DNA of 45,414 bases from Hyphomonas sp. (GCA_013791775.1 VMTE01000050.1:1-45414); one strand, 5' to 3'; counted from the stretch's first letter, positions 1 to 8,395 are shown. Program-made: numbers and translations. The notes: a model not told the origin generated them from the letters alone.

Positions 1-255
1 GCGGTCGAGGCAGTTGGCGGAGACGTTCAGCACGCCGTCATGGTACCAGCGCACATGCAGGTCGCCGGTCTCCCAGGAGACGTCCTTGACCTGCGTATAC
101 GGCACCATCCAGTCCAGCCGCTTGCCCTGCTCGCCCCAGAACGCCTCCGGGTCCGCAATCGAGGCGGCATACATCTCCCGGTATTTCTCTGGCGTCAGAT
201 TGGCCTGCGCAGCGAAGGCTTCGGGAACGGGATAGGATTTCGATGTGTGGGTCAT
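1..255 (-). CDS. acs: acetyl-CoA synthetase, N-terminal fragment (cut by window edge)
   Basis: Reading leftwards from the ATG at 255-253, 85 codons stay open to the window edge. The product begins MTHTSKSYPVPEAF and contains EKYREMYAASIADPEAFW, which matches the N-terminal cap domain of AMP-forming acetyl-CoA synthetases, followed by DLHVRWYHDGVLNVSANCLD. The family activates acetate to acetyl-AMP and then acetyl-CoA in the cytoplasm. About 560 of the usual ~645 residues lie outside the window, so the catalytic and acyl-adenylate motifs cannot be checked. It is divergent from the amidohydrolase at 403; the roughly 150 bases between them should hold promoters for both. Confidence 0.88.
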   Translation of the reverse strand, partial: MTHTSKSYPVPEAFAAQANLTPEKYREMYAASIADPEAFWGEQGKRLDWMVPYTQVKDVSWETGDLHVRWYHDGVLNVSANCLDR

Positions 256-402
256 GTGGGGCCTGACTGAATGAACTCTGCTCCTCTTTTAAGGGCGCCG
301 GGCCTGTTTCTGCAATGGCAGGCACCGTTTGCGATCACGTCTTTACATCGCCGGAGGGGCGCGGTCAGACTGGCGGCAACAAGAGACGCGGGAGGAATGG
401 GC

Positions 403-1395
403 ATGTTCAACAATACCGACTGGCTGAGCCAGGTGCGCGAAGCGGTGGTCGATCCGGCCCGCGAGATTGTCGATCCGCACCATCATCTCTGGCCGAAGCC
501 GCACCTCTCCTATGACCTCGAGGAGCTGTGGGCGGATACGCAGGACGGGCATAAGGTCGTGCAGACCGTGTTCATGGAATGCGGCGCGGCTTACCGAACG
601 GACGGGCCGGAGCATCTGAAACCGGTGGGCGAGACCGAGTTCGTGACCGCCGCCGCAGAGCGGGCTGCGAAGGCGCCGGAGAAGGCGCAGATCGCGGGCA
701 TCATTGCCCATGCAGACCTGCGCCGGGCTGACCTGGACACCACCCTCGATGCGCACGCGGCGGCCGCAAAGGGCCGGTTCCGGGGCATCCGCCATGCAGG
801 ATCGTTCGACGCCGACAGCAGCGCGCTGCTGATCCCCGGGCGCGGGCCGGCGGGGCTGTATGCCGATCCGGACTTCCGGCGCGGCGTCGCGCGGCTGGGC
901 GAGCGGGGCCTGACCTATGACACATGGATGTATCATCACCAGCTGCCGGACTATGCCGCGCTGGCGGCGGCCGTGCCGGGTACGACGATGATCCTCGACC
1001 ATTTCGGCACGCCGCTGGGCGTCGGGCAGTATGCCGGCAAGCGCGCGGAGATCTTCGCGAAGTGGAAGGACGACATCGCGGCGGTGGCGGCGAACCGGAA
1101 CGTCCATGCCAAGATCGGCGGTCTCGCGATGCCGGACAATGGCTTCGGCTGGAACGGGCGCGACAAACCTCCGACCTCGGACGAGTTCGTCGAGGCGCAG
1201 GCGCCGTGGTATCACCACACGATCAAGGTGTTCGGACCCGAGCGCTGCATGTTCGAGAGCAACTTCCCGGTGGACCGGCTGTCGCTCAGCTACCGCACGC
1301 TGTGGAACGGTCTGAAGAAGATCGCAAAGGCCTATCCGGAAGCGGCGCAGGCGGCGATGTTCAGCGGCACGGCGCGAAAGGTTTACAAGCTGTGA
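403..1395 (+). CDS. amidohydrolase family 2 metal-dependent hydrolase
   Basis: A 330-residue cytoplasmic TIM-barrel hydrolase of the amidohydrolase_2 (COG3618-like) family, which includes lactonases and 2-pyrone-4,6-dicarboxylate hydrolase relatives. The expected metal/catalytic positions are visible: D-P-H-H-H at 24-28, GIRH at 128-131, HH at 178-179, LDHFGTP from 198 and SNFPVD ending at Asp291. I chose the ATG at 403 because GGAGG lies at 391-395 with good spacing; an ATG at 397 is too close, although the frame is open back to 271. The stop overlaps the GTG of the next gene by 4 bases, so the two are translationally coupled. The substrate cannot be told from sequence; a lactone or dicarboxylate is a family-based guess. 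Confidence 0.85.
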   Translation: MFNNTDWLSQVREAVVDPAREIVDPHHHLWPKPHLSYDLEELWADTQDGHKVVQTVFMECGAAYRTDGPEHLKPVGETEFVTAAAERAAKAPEKAQIAGIIAHADLRRADLDTTLDAHAAAAKGRFRGIRHAGSFDADSSALLIPGRGPAGLYADPDFRRGVARLGERGLTYDTWMYHHQLPDYAALAAAVPGTTMILDHFGTPLGVGQYAGKRAEIFAKWKDDIAAVAANRNVHAKIGGLAMPDNGFGWNGRDKPPTSDEFVEAQAPWYHHTIKVFGPERCMFESNFPVDRLSLSYRTLWNGLKKIAKAYPEAAQAAMFSGTARKVYKL

Positions 1396-2426
1396 GCGCG
1401 CTGCCGCCCCTGCCCGCGCAGCCCGCCGGCGTACCGTGGCCGACGACCGGGTGGCCGGAGGCGAGGCCCGGTGCGGCGGCGGCGGCGAAACTCGCGCCGC
1501 TGCTCGACCTTGCCTTCAGCGATCCCGCGCCCGCGAGCCTGGGCGAGACGCATGCCTTCCTCGCCGTGCAGGGCGGGCGGATCGTGGCGGAGCGGTACTG
1601 GACGGGGATCGGACCGGAGAGCACGCATCACTCCTGGTCGCAGGCCAAGAGCATGACGCACGCGCTCGTCGGTATTCTCGTGCGTGAGGGTAAGCTCGAC
1701 ATTCACGCCCCCGCTGATGTGCCGGAATGGCAGGGTGCGGACGATCCGCGCCGCGCGATCACACTGGACCAGCTGCTGCGCATGTCGAGCGGGCTGAAAT
1801 TCACCGAGGACTATGTCGATGCGGGCGTCTCCGATGTGATCGAGATGCTGTTCGGCGCCGGCAAGGACGATGTGGCGGACTTTGCGGCGCGGTTCCCGCT
1901 GGCGCATCCGCCGGGCAGAGTGTGGAGCTATGCGAGCGGGACGACCAACATCGTCGCGCGCTGCGCGGCCCGGGCGCTGGGCGCGGGCGGCGAGGCGTTC
2001 CGGGACTTCATGTTCCGCGAACTGTTCGGCCCGCTCGGCATGCGCTCGGCCGAGCCGAAGTTCGATGCGGCGGGGACGTTCATCGGCTCGTCCTTCTGCT
2101 ATTGCACCGTGCGGGACTTTGCGCGCTTCGGCCTCCTTTACCTGCGCGGCGGTGTCTGGGATGGGCGGCGCATCCTGCCGGACGGCTGGGCGGATTATGC
2201 CCGCACGCCGACGCCGGTGCCGCCGACCGAGACCTACGGTTACGGCGCCCACTGGTGGCTGGGGATGGCGGGGCCGGGCAGCTTCTCGGCCAATGGCTAT
2301 GAGGGGCAGTACACCGTGCTGGTGCCGGAGCTGGACCTGATCCTCGTGCGCAACGGCAAGTCGCCTCTGGCGCAGAAGGACGAGGTGATGCGCTGGATGG
2401 GGAAAGTGGCGGACGCGTTCAGGTAA
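1392..2426 (+). CDS. serine hydrolase of the beta-lactamase (class C-like) family
   Basis: A 344-residue penicillin-binding-like serine hydrolase. The SxxK nucleophile motif is S83-Q-A-K86 (in HHSWSQAKSMTH) and the Tyr motif is YAS at 180-182. A later GYGAHWWLG segment occupies the place of the KTG-like strand. There is no signal peptide, so it is probably a cytoplasmic esterase or amidase rather than a secreted beta-lactamase. Start: GTG at 1392 in a GTGA overlap with the amidohydrolase; the open frame continues upstream only as antisense-like sequence within that gene. The coupling with the amidohydrolase suggests a small hydrolytic pathway, but the substrate is unknown. Confidence 0.82.
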   Translation: MSALPPLPAQPAGVPWPTTGWPEARPGAAAAAKLAPLLDLAFSDPAPASLGETHAFLAVQGGRIVAERYWTGIGPESTHHSWSQAKSMTHALVGILVREGKLDIHAPADVPEWQGADDPRRAITLDQLLRMSSGLKFTEDYVDAGVSDVIEMLFGAGKDDVADFAARFPLAHPPGRVWSYASGTTNIVARCAARALGAGGEAFRDFMFRELFGPLGMRSAEPKFDAAGTFIGSSFCYCTVRDFARFGLLYLRGGVWDGRRILPDGWADYARTPTPVPPTETYGYGAHWWLGMAGPGSFSANGYEGQYTVLVPELDLILVRNGKSPLAQKDEVMRWMGKVADAFR

Positions 2427-2451
2427 GGCGCGCTTGTCTTCTCCCCTCTCC

Positions 2452-2488
2452 CAAGCGAGGGGGCTTCAGGCCTGATGGCCCCCGCTTG
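2452..2488. other. imperfect hairpin upstream of rplY
   Basis: The arms caagc+gggggc (2452-2464, with a two-base bulge at 2457-2458) and gccccc+gcttg (2478-2488) can pair across a 13-base loop. It lies just after the serine hydrolase stop at 2426 and is not followed by a T run, so it is at best a weak terminator. It could be an RNA-stability element or a copy of an intergenic repeat. Confidence 0.4.
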
Positions 2489-2602
2489 CCATCCCCATGC
2501 CCTTCCCCTATACGCCCGCGTTCAAAGGACGGCGCCAGGCCGTACCTGTCAGGTTCCGACCTTACCCCACGGAAGGCGCGGTCCAGGGCGAAAGGAAAAC
2601 AA

Positions 2603-3307
2603 ATGTCCAAACATAAAATCGAATTCAATGTCGAAGTGCGTCCGCGCACCGGCACCGGCGGCGCCCGCGAGGCCCGCAGACAGGGCTTCGTGCCCGGCGT
2701 GCTGTACGGCGGCGACCTCGCCCCGGTGGCCATCAACCTGCGCAAGCCGGAAGTGAAGAAAGCCATCGAAACCGGCCAGTTCCTCAACACGACCGCCACC
2801 CTGATCCACAAGGGCGAGAAGCAGCTCGTGATCCCGCAGGGCATCCAGATGCACCCGGTGACCGACCAGCCGTGGCACGTTGACCTGTTCCGCGTCGAGA
2901 AAGACCAGATCATCAAGGTCGAGGTTCCGGTCCACTTCAAGGGCCTGGAAGCCTGCCCCGGCATCAAGAAGGGCGGCACGCTCAACGTCGTTCGCCACAC
3001 GGTCGAGATCAACGTTCCGGCGGGCCATATCCCCGAACACCTCGAAGCCGATATCTCGGCGCTCGAAGTCGGCGACAACGTGAAAATCTCGAACGTCAAA
3101 CTTCCGAAGGATGCCTCCCCGGTCATCGGTGACCGCGACTTCACGATCGCCACGATCGCGGGCCGCGGCGGCAAGACCGAGGAAGAGCCGGCAGCGGCAG
3201 CAGCCGCTGATGCGGTTCCTGCGGCCAAGGCGGCGGCGCCGAAAGCCGGCGCTGCGGCAGCAGCCCCTGCCAAGGCTGCGCCTGCGAAGCCCGCTCCGAA
3301 GAAGTGA
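2603..3307 (+). CDS. rplY: 50S ribosomal protein L25/general stress protein Ctc
   Basis: A 234-residue long-form L25 (TL5/Ctc type) that binds 5S rRNA in the large ribosomal subunit. The N-terminal L25 beta-barrel covers roughly residues 1-95 (VEVRPRTGTGGAREARRQG, GVLYGG). The second TL5-type domain covers about 100-190 (VDLFRVEKDQ, VEVPVHFKG, PAGHIPEHLEADI). After that comes a 40-residue low-complexity Ala/Pro/Lys tail, common in alphaproteobacterial versions. Start: ATG at 2603 preceded by AAAGGAAAAC. The frame is open back to 2486 but that part does not look like L25. It is followed by pth, a very common pairing, with a strong hairpin between the two. Confidence 0.95.
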   Translation: MSKHKIEFNVEVRPRTGTGGAREARRQGFVPGVLYGGDLAPVAINLRKPEVKKAIETGQFLNTTATLIHKGEKQLVIPQGIQMHPVTDQPWHVDLFRVEKDQIIKVEVPVHFKGLEACPGIKKGGTLNVVRHTVEINVPAGHIPEHLEADISALEVGDNVKISNVKLPKDASPVIGDRDFTIATIAGRGGKTEEEPAAAAAADAVPAAKAAAPKAGAAAAAPAKAAPAKPAPKK

Positions 3308-3325
3308 TCCGTTCTGGACAATCAG

Positions 3326-3354
3326 GAGGCCGCCCGTCACAAGCGGGCGGCCTC
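3326..3354 (+). terminator. strong hairpin between rplY and pth
   Basis: A perfect 11-bp stem (gaggccgcccg at 3326-3336 with cgggcggcctc at 3344-3354) with a 7-base loop, 18 bases after the rplY stop. The following ATTGATT is a weak U tract, so partial termination (attenuation) before pth is more likely than a complete stop. Confidence 0.6.
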
Positions 3355-3392
3355 ATTGATTCCGGGGCAGATGCACGAAGGACGCCGTCGAT

Positions 3393-4016
3393 ATGCTGAT
3401 CCTTGCGGGACAGGGAAATCCGGGGGCGAAGTATGCGAAGAACCGGCACAATACCGGCTTCCTGCTGCTCGACCGCATCCATGCCGCCCATGGCTTCGGC
3501 CCGTGGCGCGCGAAGTTCGAGTCCGAGATTTCGGAAGGCACTGTGGCAACGCCCGAGGGCCGGCAGAAGGTGCTGCTGCTGAAGCCCCAGACCTTCTACA
3601 ACGAGTCTGGGCGGGCGATGTCGAAGGCATGCACCTTCTACAAGGTCGGCGCCGAAGCCGTGACCGTGCTGCATGACGAGATCGATCTCGCGCCAGGCCG
3701 TGTGCGCGTGAAGCGCGGCGGCGGACATTCCGGCAATAACGGCGTGCGCTCCGCGATCGCGCATCTCGGGCCGGAGGTGCGCCGCGTACGCGTCGGCGTC
3801 GGCCATCCGGGCGACAAGGCGATGGTGATGCCTTACGTGCTGTCAGATTTCTCGAAGGCGGATCTCGCCTGGTTCGAGCCGCTCGGCGAGGCCGTCTGCG
3901 CGGCCCTGCCCTACCTCATCGCGGGCGACGACGAGCGTTTCCAGACCGAAGTGATGCGCCTCGCCCCCGCCCCCAAGCACGACCCGAAACAGACGGGCCG
4001 TCCGGGTACGGAGTAA
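3393..4016 (+). CDS. pth: peptidyl-tRNA hydrolase
   Basis: A 207-residue enzyme that recycles peptidyl-tRNA by cleaving the ester between the nascent peptide and tRNA. It begins MLILAGQGNPGAKY and shows the family motif RHNTGF with catalytic His19. The second motif is VLHDEIDLAPGRVRVKRGGGHSGNNG, carrying the catalytic Asp and the conserved glycine-rich loop. It is slightly longer than the E. coli enzyme (194 residues), with the extra residues at a basic C-terminus. It is probably co-transcribed with rplY through the intervening hairpin and converges on the NfeD gene. Confidence 0.95.
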   Translation: MLILAGQGNPGAKYAKNRHNTGFLLLDRIHAAHGFGPWRAKFESEISEGTVATPEGRQKVLLLKPQTFYNESGRAMSKACTFYKVGAEAVTVLHDEIDLAPGRVRVKRGGGHSGNNGVRSAIAHLGPEVRRVRVGVGHPGDKAMVMPYVLSDFSKADLAWFEPLGEAVCAALPYLIAGDDERFQTEVMRLAPAPKHDPKQTGRPGTE

Positions 4017-4023
4017 ACGGCAT

Positions 4024-4491
4024 CTAGGCCTTGCGTACGATAGCCATGTTCGAGCGGGTCGATTCCACCACGACCTTGTCGCCGACCACGATCGCGGCCT
4101 GGCCTTCCGCCGCTTCGGCGCCCCAGACCGTGTCGCCGATTTTCACCTGGCCGTGGCCGCTGGAGAGATCACGGGTGACCTCGCCCTGCTGGCCGACCAG
4201 CTGGACCATGCGCTTGTTCAGCGTCGGATGCTCCGGTTCGGCGCGCCGCATGCTGGGAAACACGTAGCGGCTGATCACGATCAGGCCGACAGCGGCCACC
4301 GCGAAGACGAGGCACTGGACTTGCCAGGCGGTTGCCGATTCCGGGGCGAAGGCCGCCCAGGCGGCGGTTGCGGCTGCCGCGATGGAAGCCATCAGCAGAT
4401 CGAAGGTGCCCGACATCATCTCGATGCCGAACAGGATGAGGGCGAGCACCAGCCAGTGCCACCAGGTGATTTGAGCAAGCAGTTGTTCCAT
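4024..4491 (-). CDS. NfeD-like membrane protein
   Basis: A 155-residue protein of the short NfeD/YbbK-partner type. The N-terminus (WWHWLVLALILFGIEMM, then about residues 25-75) holds two or three membrane segments. The C-terminal part (LVGQQGEVTRDLSSGHGQVKIGDTVW) is the OB-fold NfeD domain. Such proteins pair with SPFH (stomatin/QmcA-like) proteins in the membrane. It lies immediately downstream of an SPFH gene on the same strand (31 bases apart), so the two form the classical NfeD-stomatin operon. The precise cellular role of the pair is not settled. Confidence 0.87.
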   Translation of the reverse strand: MEQLLAQITWWHWLVLALILFGIEMMSGTFDLLMASIAAAATAAWAAFAPESATAWQVQCLVFAVAAVGLIVISRYVFPSMRRAEPEHPTLNKRMVQLVGQQGEVTRDLSSGHGQVKIGDTVWGAEAAEGQAAIVVGDKVVVESTRSNMAIVRKA

Positions 4492-4522
4492 GTGGTCCTC
4501 CTTCTGTGGGCCGATGGATGGA

Positions 4523-5473
4523 TCAGGTGCGGGTCGGCGGCACGGCGGATCTTGCGGCGGTCGAGGCCTGCGCCGCGTCCGTCAGCCCACGGATACCTTC
4601 GATGGTGCCGAGGATGGACGAGAATTCCGCCGGGATGATAACCGTGCGTTGCTGCGGCGAGGTGGCCAGCTTCTCGAAGGCCGCCACATAGGCCTGGCCG
4701 AGAAAGTAGTTGATGGCGTTGACGTCGCCGCGCGCGATGGCTTCGGAGACCATGGCGGTCGCCTTGGCTTCGGCCTCGGCTTCGCGCTCGCGCGCTTCGG
4801 CGTCGCGGAACGCGGCTTCCTTGCGGCCCTCGGCCTGAAGGATCTGCGCCTGCTTCATGCCTTCGGCCTTGAGGATCGCCGATTGCTTCTCGCCCTCGGC
4901 GGTCAGGATTTCGGCGCGCTTCAGGCGCTCGGCTTTCATCTGGCGCGCCATGGCTTCGGTGATGTCGGCCGGCGGGGTCAGGTCCTTGATCTCGATCCGG
5001 GTGACCTTCACGCCCCAAGGCAGCGTTGCCGCATCGATGGTGCCAAGGAGGCGGGCGTTGATCTCGTCGCGGTTCGACAGAACCTGGTCTAGATCCATCG
5101 AGCCGACCACGGTACGGATGTTGGTCATCGACAGGTTGGTGATGGCGCTGACGAGGTTGTTGACCTCATAGGCCGCCTGCACAGCGTCAACGACCTGGAT
5201 GAAGACGATGGCATCGCAGGACACCATCGCGTTGTCCCGCGTGATGACTTCCTGCTGCGGCACGTCCAGCACGGTTTCCATCATGTTCATCTTGCGGCCG
5301 ATGCGGTCGAAGACGGGGTTCACGACGTGCGGGCCGGGGGCCAGCGTCTTGGTGTAACGGCCGAAGCGCTCGACGGTCCAGTTATAGCCCTGCGGCACGA
5401 ACTTCAGAGCGCTGAACAGGCCGACGACGACGACGGCGAATATCAGCAGGAATGCCGAAACGATGATGTCCAT
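4523..5473 (-). CDS. SPFH/stomatin-like membrane protein (QmcA family)
   Basis: A 316-residue SPFH-domain protein. One N-terminal membrane anchor (about residues 3-22) is followed by FVPQGYNWTVERFGRYTKTL, the start of the SPFH/prohibitin domain. Next come the conserved NMMETVLDVPQQEVITRDN and PPADITEAMARQMKAE segments, a long charged Ala/Glu-rich helix (about 175-240), and the stomatin-type YFLGQAYVAAFEKL. Members assemble into large membrane-associated rings and influence membrane-protein quality control. I chose ATG 5473 because it starts directly at the anchor and has AGAGGGA just upstream; the frame is open to 5533. It is encoded with its NfeD partner. Confidence 0.88.
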   Translation of the reverse strand: MDIIVSAFLLIFAVVVVGLFSALKFVPQGYNWTVERFGRYTKTLAPGPHVVNPVFDRIGRKMNMMETVLDVPQQEVITRDNAMVSCDAIVFIQVVDAVQAAYEVNNLVSAITNLSMTNIRTVVGSMDLDQVLSNRDEINARLLGTIDAATLPWGVKVTRIEIKDLTPPADITEAMARQMKAERLKRAEILTAEGEKQSAILKAEGMKQAQILQAEGRKEAAFRDAEAREREAEAEAKATAMVSEAIARGDVNAINYFLGQAYVAAFEKLATSPQQRTVIIPAEFSSILGTIEGIRGLTDAAQASTAARSAVPPTRT

Positions 5474-5554
5474 GGGGGTCCCTCTCCACATTGGTCTATA
5501 AAGACATTTGGGGAAGGATTTGCCGTTATTCAATAAAAATCGACACGAAAACGA

Positions 5555-5575
5555 CCTGCCCGTTCCCCGAGCAGG
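5555..5575 (-). terminator. probable terminator after the peroxiredoxin gene
   Basis: On the minus strand cctgctcg and cgggcagg can pair with one internal mismatch around a 5-base loop, followed by TCGTTTTC. It lies 43 bases beyond the peroxiredoxin stop and before the SPFH gene start, where a terminator is expected. Confidence 0.5.
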
Positions 5576-5618
5576 CCGATCATCGCTGTATTCGGTTAAG
5601 GTAAGTTAACAGCCGGAC

Positions 5619-6101
5619 CTAAAGCTGGCCGAGCAGGTAGTCGGCCGCCGAGACCTTGAATTCGCCGCCCTGTTCCACGTTGAGCTCGGCCACGACACCG
5701 TCCTTGACCAGCATCGAGTAGCGCTGCGAGCGTTTGCCCATGCCGAAACCCGTAGCGTCCAGCTCCAGGCCGATCGCCTGTGCGAAAGCGCCGTTGCCAT
5801 CGGCCAGCATGCGGACGGCGTCTTCCGTGTGCGAGGACTTGCCCCAGGCGCCCATCACAAACACGTCGTTGACCGAGGTGCAGACGATGTCGTCAACGCC
5901 CTTGGTCTTGAAATCGCCGGCCTTGTCGACGAATCCCGGCAGGTGGCGGGCCGAGCAGGTCGGCGTGTAGGCGCCGGGCACGGCGAACAGGGCCACGGTC
6001 TTGCCGCCGAACACCTGGGCGGTGGTGACGGGCTTCGGGCCATCGGCCGTCATTTCCATGAAGGTGGCTTCGGGCAGCTTGTCGCCGACTTTGATGGTCA
6101 T
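5619..6101 (-). CDS. peroxiredoxin, Prx5 (type II) family
   Basis: A 160-residue thiol peroxidase that reduces hydrogen peroxide and alkyl hydroperoxides using a thiol donor. The active-site motif PGAYTPTCS places the peroxidatic Cys at residue 49. A second Cys at residue 74 (DDIVCTSVND) sits where type-II peroxiredoxins often have one. RSQRYSMLVKDG matches the family. Start: ATG at 6101 with AAGGAGA upstream; the open frame extends to 6206 but has no similarity there. It is divergent from algH. The glutathione synthesis gene in this window makes glutaredoxin/GSH a plausible reductant, which is an inference. Confidence 0.9.
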   Translation of the reverse strand: MTIKVGDKLPEATFMEMTADGPKPVTTAQVFGGKTVALFAVPGAYTPTCSARHLPGFVDKAGDFKTKGVDDIVCTSVNDVFVMGAWGKSSHTEDAVRMLADGNGAFAQAIGLELDATGFGMGKRSQRYSMLVKDGVVAELNVEQGGEFKVSAADYLLGQL

Positions 6102-6227
6102 GTGGCATTCTCCTTGTTTGCCTGCCGGAGATAGGCCGGAGAGGCCTCGCCTGCAAGGCATGGTGCAACCAGGGGCCGGCGGAACCTGCCCGGTTTTCAC
6201 TTGCATTCGCCTTCCGGCTGTCCCAGC

Positions 6228-6247
6228 CTCAGGTTCGGAGACCTGAG
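6228..6247 (+). promoter_or_regulatory. hairpin with the algH Shine-Dalgarno in its loop
   Basis: A perfect 7-bp inverted repeat (ctcaggt 6228-6234, acctgag 6241-6247) directly abuts the algH ATG at 6248. Its six-base loop (tcggag) contains the GGAG ribosome-binding site (6237-6240) at a good 7-base spacing. It could regulate translation, be a protein-binding operator, or have arisen by chance. Confidence 0.55.
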
Positions 6248-6814
6248 ATGCAGTTTGAGACAGATCTCACCGGCAAACTGCTGATTGCCTTGCCCGGCAT
6301 CGGCGACGAACGCTTCGCGCGCTCCGTGATCCTGCTGTGTGCGCATACGCCGGAATTTGCGATGGGGATCGTTCTGAACAAACCGATGGACGGGGTGGAC
6401 CTGCACGATATGCTGGACCAGCTCGGCGTGGAGATGGAAACCTGCCTGCGCGGTGTGCCGGTGCTCGAAGGCGGGCCTATCGCCAGGGACCGGGGATTTG
6501 TGCTGCATACGGACGATGTGATCTGCGACGGCACCACGATGGAAGTTGACGGCGACATCTGCATGACCGCCACGCGCGATATCCTCGGCATGATTGCGTC
6601 GATGGCGCCGCCGCGCCAGTCGGTGTTCGCGCTCGGCTATGCCGGCTGGGGCCCGGGCCAGCTGGAAGCCGAGCTGGCGGACAATGCCTGGCTCGTGTGC
6701 GAGCCGGATTCGGATCTTGTCTTCGGGGATGCCTTTGACCACAAGTGGCGCCACGCCATGACCCGGCTGGGCGTGGACCTTTCGAGGCTGCAGTCGGGAG
6801 CGGGAAACGCATGA
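6248..6814 (+). CDS. YqgE/AlgH family protein (UPF0301)
   Basis: A 188-residue cytoplasmic protein. It begins with the family signature LTGKLLIALPGIGDERFARSVILLCAHT followed by GIVLNKP. Later hallmarks are VPVLEGGPIARDRGFVLHT, FALGYAGWGPGQLEAEL and NAWLV. The molecular function of AlgH/YqgE is not firmly known; the name comes from a reported link to alginate regulation in Pseudomonas. Length is normal. The stop overlaps the ATG of the following GNAT gene (ATGA), so the two are translationally coupled. Confidence 0.9.
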   Translation: MQFETDLTGKLLIALPGIGDERFARSVILLCAHTPEFAMGIVLNKPMDGVDLHDMLDQLGVEMETCLRGVPVLEGGPIARDRGFVLHTDDVICDGTTMEVDGDICMTATRDILGMIASMAPPRQSVFALGYAGWGPGQLEAELADNAWLVCEPDSDLVFGDAFDHKWRHAMTRLGVDLSRLQSGAGNA

Positions 6815-7344
6815 GACCATCGACCACCGTAACCATTCACAACGCGGTATCACCGCTTGAAATCGCCGCCTTCGGGGGGCTGATCTCGGAATACACGGCA
6901 TGGTGCCGGGAGCGCTACAAGAACGATCCCTGGCTCGTCGAGATGGCGTTCGGACATCAGGGGCTGGACGCCGAGCTGCTGAACCTCGCCGAGCTCTACG
7001 GCCCGCCGAATGGCCGTATGCTGATGGCCGAGGATGCCTACGAAGTGTTGGGCGGCGTCGCCTACAAGCGCGTCGATGCACGCACCTGCGAGATGAAGCG
7101 GATGTTCGTGCGCACCACCGCCAATGGCCGCGGGCTTGGCCGGATGCTGTGCCAGGCCGTGATGACGACGGCCGCGCAAGATGGCTACAAGGTGATGCGG
7201 CTGGATACGTCGCGCGAAATGGTCGAGGCCATCGGCCTCTACAAAGCATTCGGCTTCAAGGAGGTCGCGCCGTTCATCACGTATCCGGAACGGATGCGCC
7301 CGATGATGATCTTCATGGAACGGGCCCTCGACCCGCCGGCCTGA
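6811..7344 (+). CDS. GNAT family N-acetyltransferase
   Basis: A 177-residue acetyltransferase. The acetyl-CoA binding motif A is visible as EMKRMFVRTTANGRGLGRMLCQAVM (R-x-x-G-x-G/A type), followed by the conserved LDTSREMVEAIGLYKAFGFKEV, with the typical C-terminal Tyr/GF strand. The acceptor substrate is unknown. Start: ATG 6811 in an ATGA overlap with algH; the open frame continues upstream to 6745 only inside algH. It converges on the EAL gene with 11 bases between stops. Confidence 0.85.
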   Translation: MRPSTTVTIHNAVSPLEIAAFGGLISEYTAWCRERYKNDPWLVEMAFGHQGLDAELLNLAELYGPPNGRMLMAEDAYEVLGGVAYKRVDARTCEMKRMFVRTTANGRGLGRMLCQAVMTTAAQDGYKVMRLDTSREMVEAIGLYKAFGFKEVAPFITYPERMRPMMIFMERALDPPA

Positions 7345-7355
7345 CGGGGGGCGCA

Positions 7356-8384
7356 TCAGCCCTTCAGGAACTTCAGCGCGGATTTCGCGTCGATGCCTTT
7401 CGAGAAGGCAAAGCCTTGCGCGAAGTCGAAGCCCAGCGCGCGCAGGCGGCCGGCATCCTCGCGCTTTTCAACGCCTTCGGCGGTGGTTGACATGCCGAGA
7501 CGGCTGGCGAGCAGCGTGATGGTCGAAAGGATCGTGTCGGTGCGCGCCTGGCCGAGCCGCGCGGTCAGGCCGTGGTCGATCTTGAGGCTGTCGAACGGCA
7601 GGTCCGCCAGCCAGGCGAAGGAGGAATGGCCGGTGCCGAAATCGTCGAGCACGAGACCGGCGCCGACCGCCTTCAGCGCCATGGCGGAGGCCAGCGTCTT
7701 GGTTTCGTCGCGCAGCGCCGCCTGCTCAGTCAGCTCGATACGGATCGCGCGTTCGGGCAGCTGATAGCTTGAGGACAGCGCATCAATCAGCGCCGGAATG
7801 GTGCTCTTGGTCAGCTCACGCGCGGTGAGGTTGACGTGCATGAAGAGGTCATCGCGCTTGGCCTCGCGGCGCAGGTCCGCCAGCGTTTCGGCGGCGCGGA
7901 TCAGCATGTTGGAGGCCAGCGCCTGGTCTTCCCAGCGGCTCGGCGGCGCGGTCAGTCCCGGTCCGGTCCAGCGGGCGAGCGCCTCGAAGCCGACGACGCG
8001 GCCGTCGCGCAGCGAAATGATGGGTTGGTAAACCGGCACCAGGTCCGGACCCGGTTTCAGATCGACCGGATCAAATTCCGGGAAGTCTTCGCCCGTCAGC
8101 AGCATGCCGCGAGCTTCGGTATCGCTGATGAAGGCGCCGACGAGGTGGATGTCGTGGCCGTTGGACAGGCGCAGCGGGCAGCGCACCGGCCCGTCACCCG
8201 GCGCAAACACGCGCTTCAGGCGGCCGCGGCTGAGGCCTTCCAGCATCTTCTCGAGCGCATCGATCGACCAGACGCCGCCAAGGTCCGACAGGCTGGTGCC
8301 GGCCGGGGCCTCGATCTCGAGCCGGCCTGCATCGGCGCGCCAATGCCAGCTGCCCTGAGCCTGAGCGGGTTTCATAAGTGCCAT
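7356..8384 (-). CDS. EAL-domain cyclic di-GMP phosphodiesterase with PAS-like N-terminus
   Basis: A 342-residue cytoplasmic protein. Residues about 10-105 resemble a degenerate PAS-type sensor region (GSWHWRADAGRLEIEAPAG). The EAL domain spans about 110-340. Catalytic residues look intact: E134-A-L in VGFEALARW, Asn185 in MHVNLTARE, Glu217 in RIELTE, Asp247-Asp248 in LDDFGTGHSSFAWL, Lys268 in SLKIDHGL, Glu303 in TTAEGVEKRED and Gln323 in FAQGF. It is therefore probably an active phosphodiesterase hydrolysing c-di-GMP to pGpG. It is last in the string after ctaE, surf1, thrC and the RimJ-like gene. An alternative ATG is at 8375. Confidence 0.88.
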   Translation of the reverse strand: MALMKPAQAQGSWHWRADAGRLEIEAPAGTSLSDLGGVWSIDALEKMLEGLSRGRLKRVFAPGDGPVRCPLRLSNGHDIHLVGAFISDTEARGMLLTGEDFPEFDPVDLKPGPDLVPVYQPIISLRDGRVVGFEALARWTGPGLTAPPSRWEDQALASNMLIRAAETLADLRREAKRDDLFMHVNLTARELTKSTIPALIDALSSSYQLPERAIRIELTEQAALRDETKTLASAMALKAVGAGLVLDDFGTGHSSFAWLADLPFDSLKIDHGLTARLGQARTDTILSTITLLASRLGMSTTAEGVEKREDAGRLRALGFDFAQGFAFSKGIDAKSALKFLKG

Positions 8385-8395
8385 TACGTCGAATC

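Noticed and set aside
1392-2426. Beta-lactamase resistance gene
   Set aside because: It has the SxxK serine hydrolase fold but no signal peptide or canonical KTG, so an esterase/amidase-like role is more likely than antibiotic resistance.
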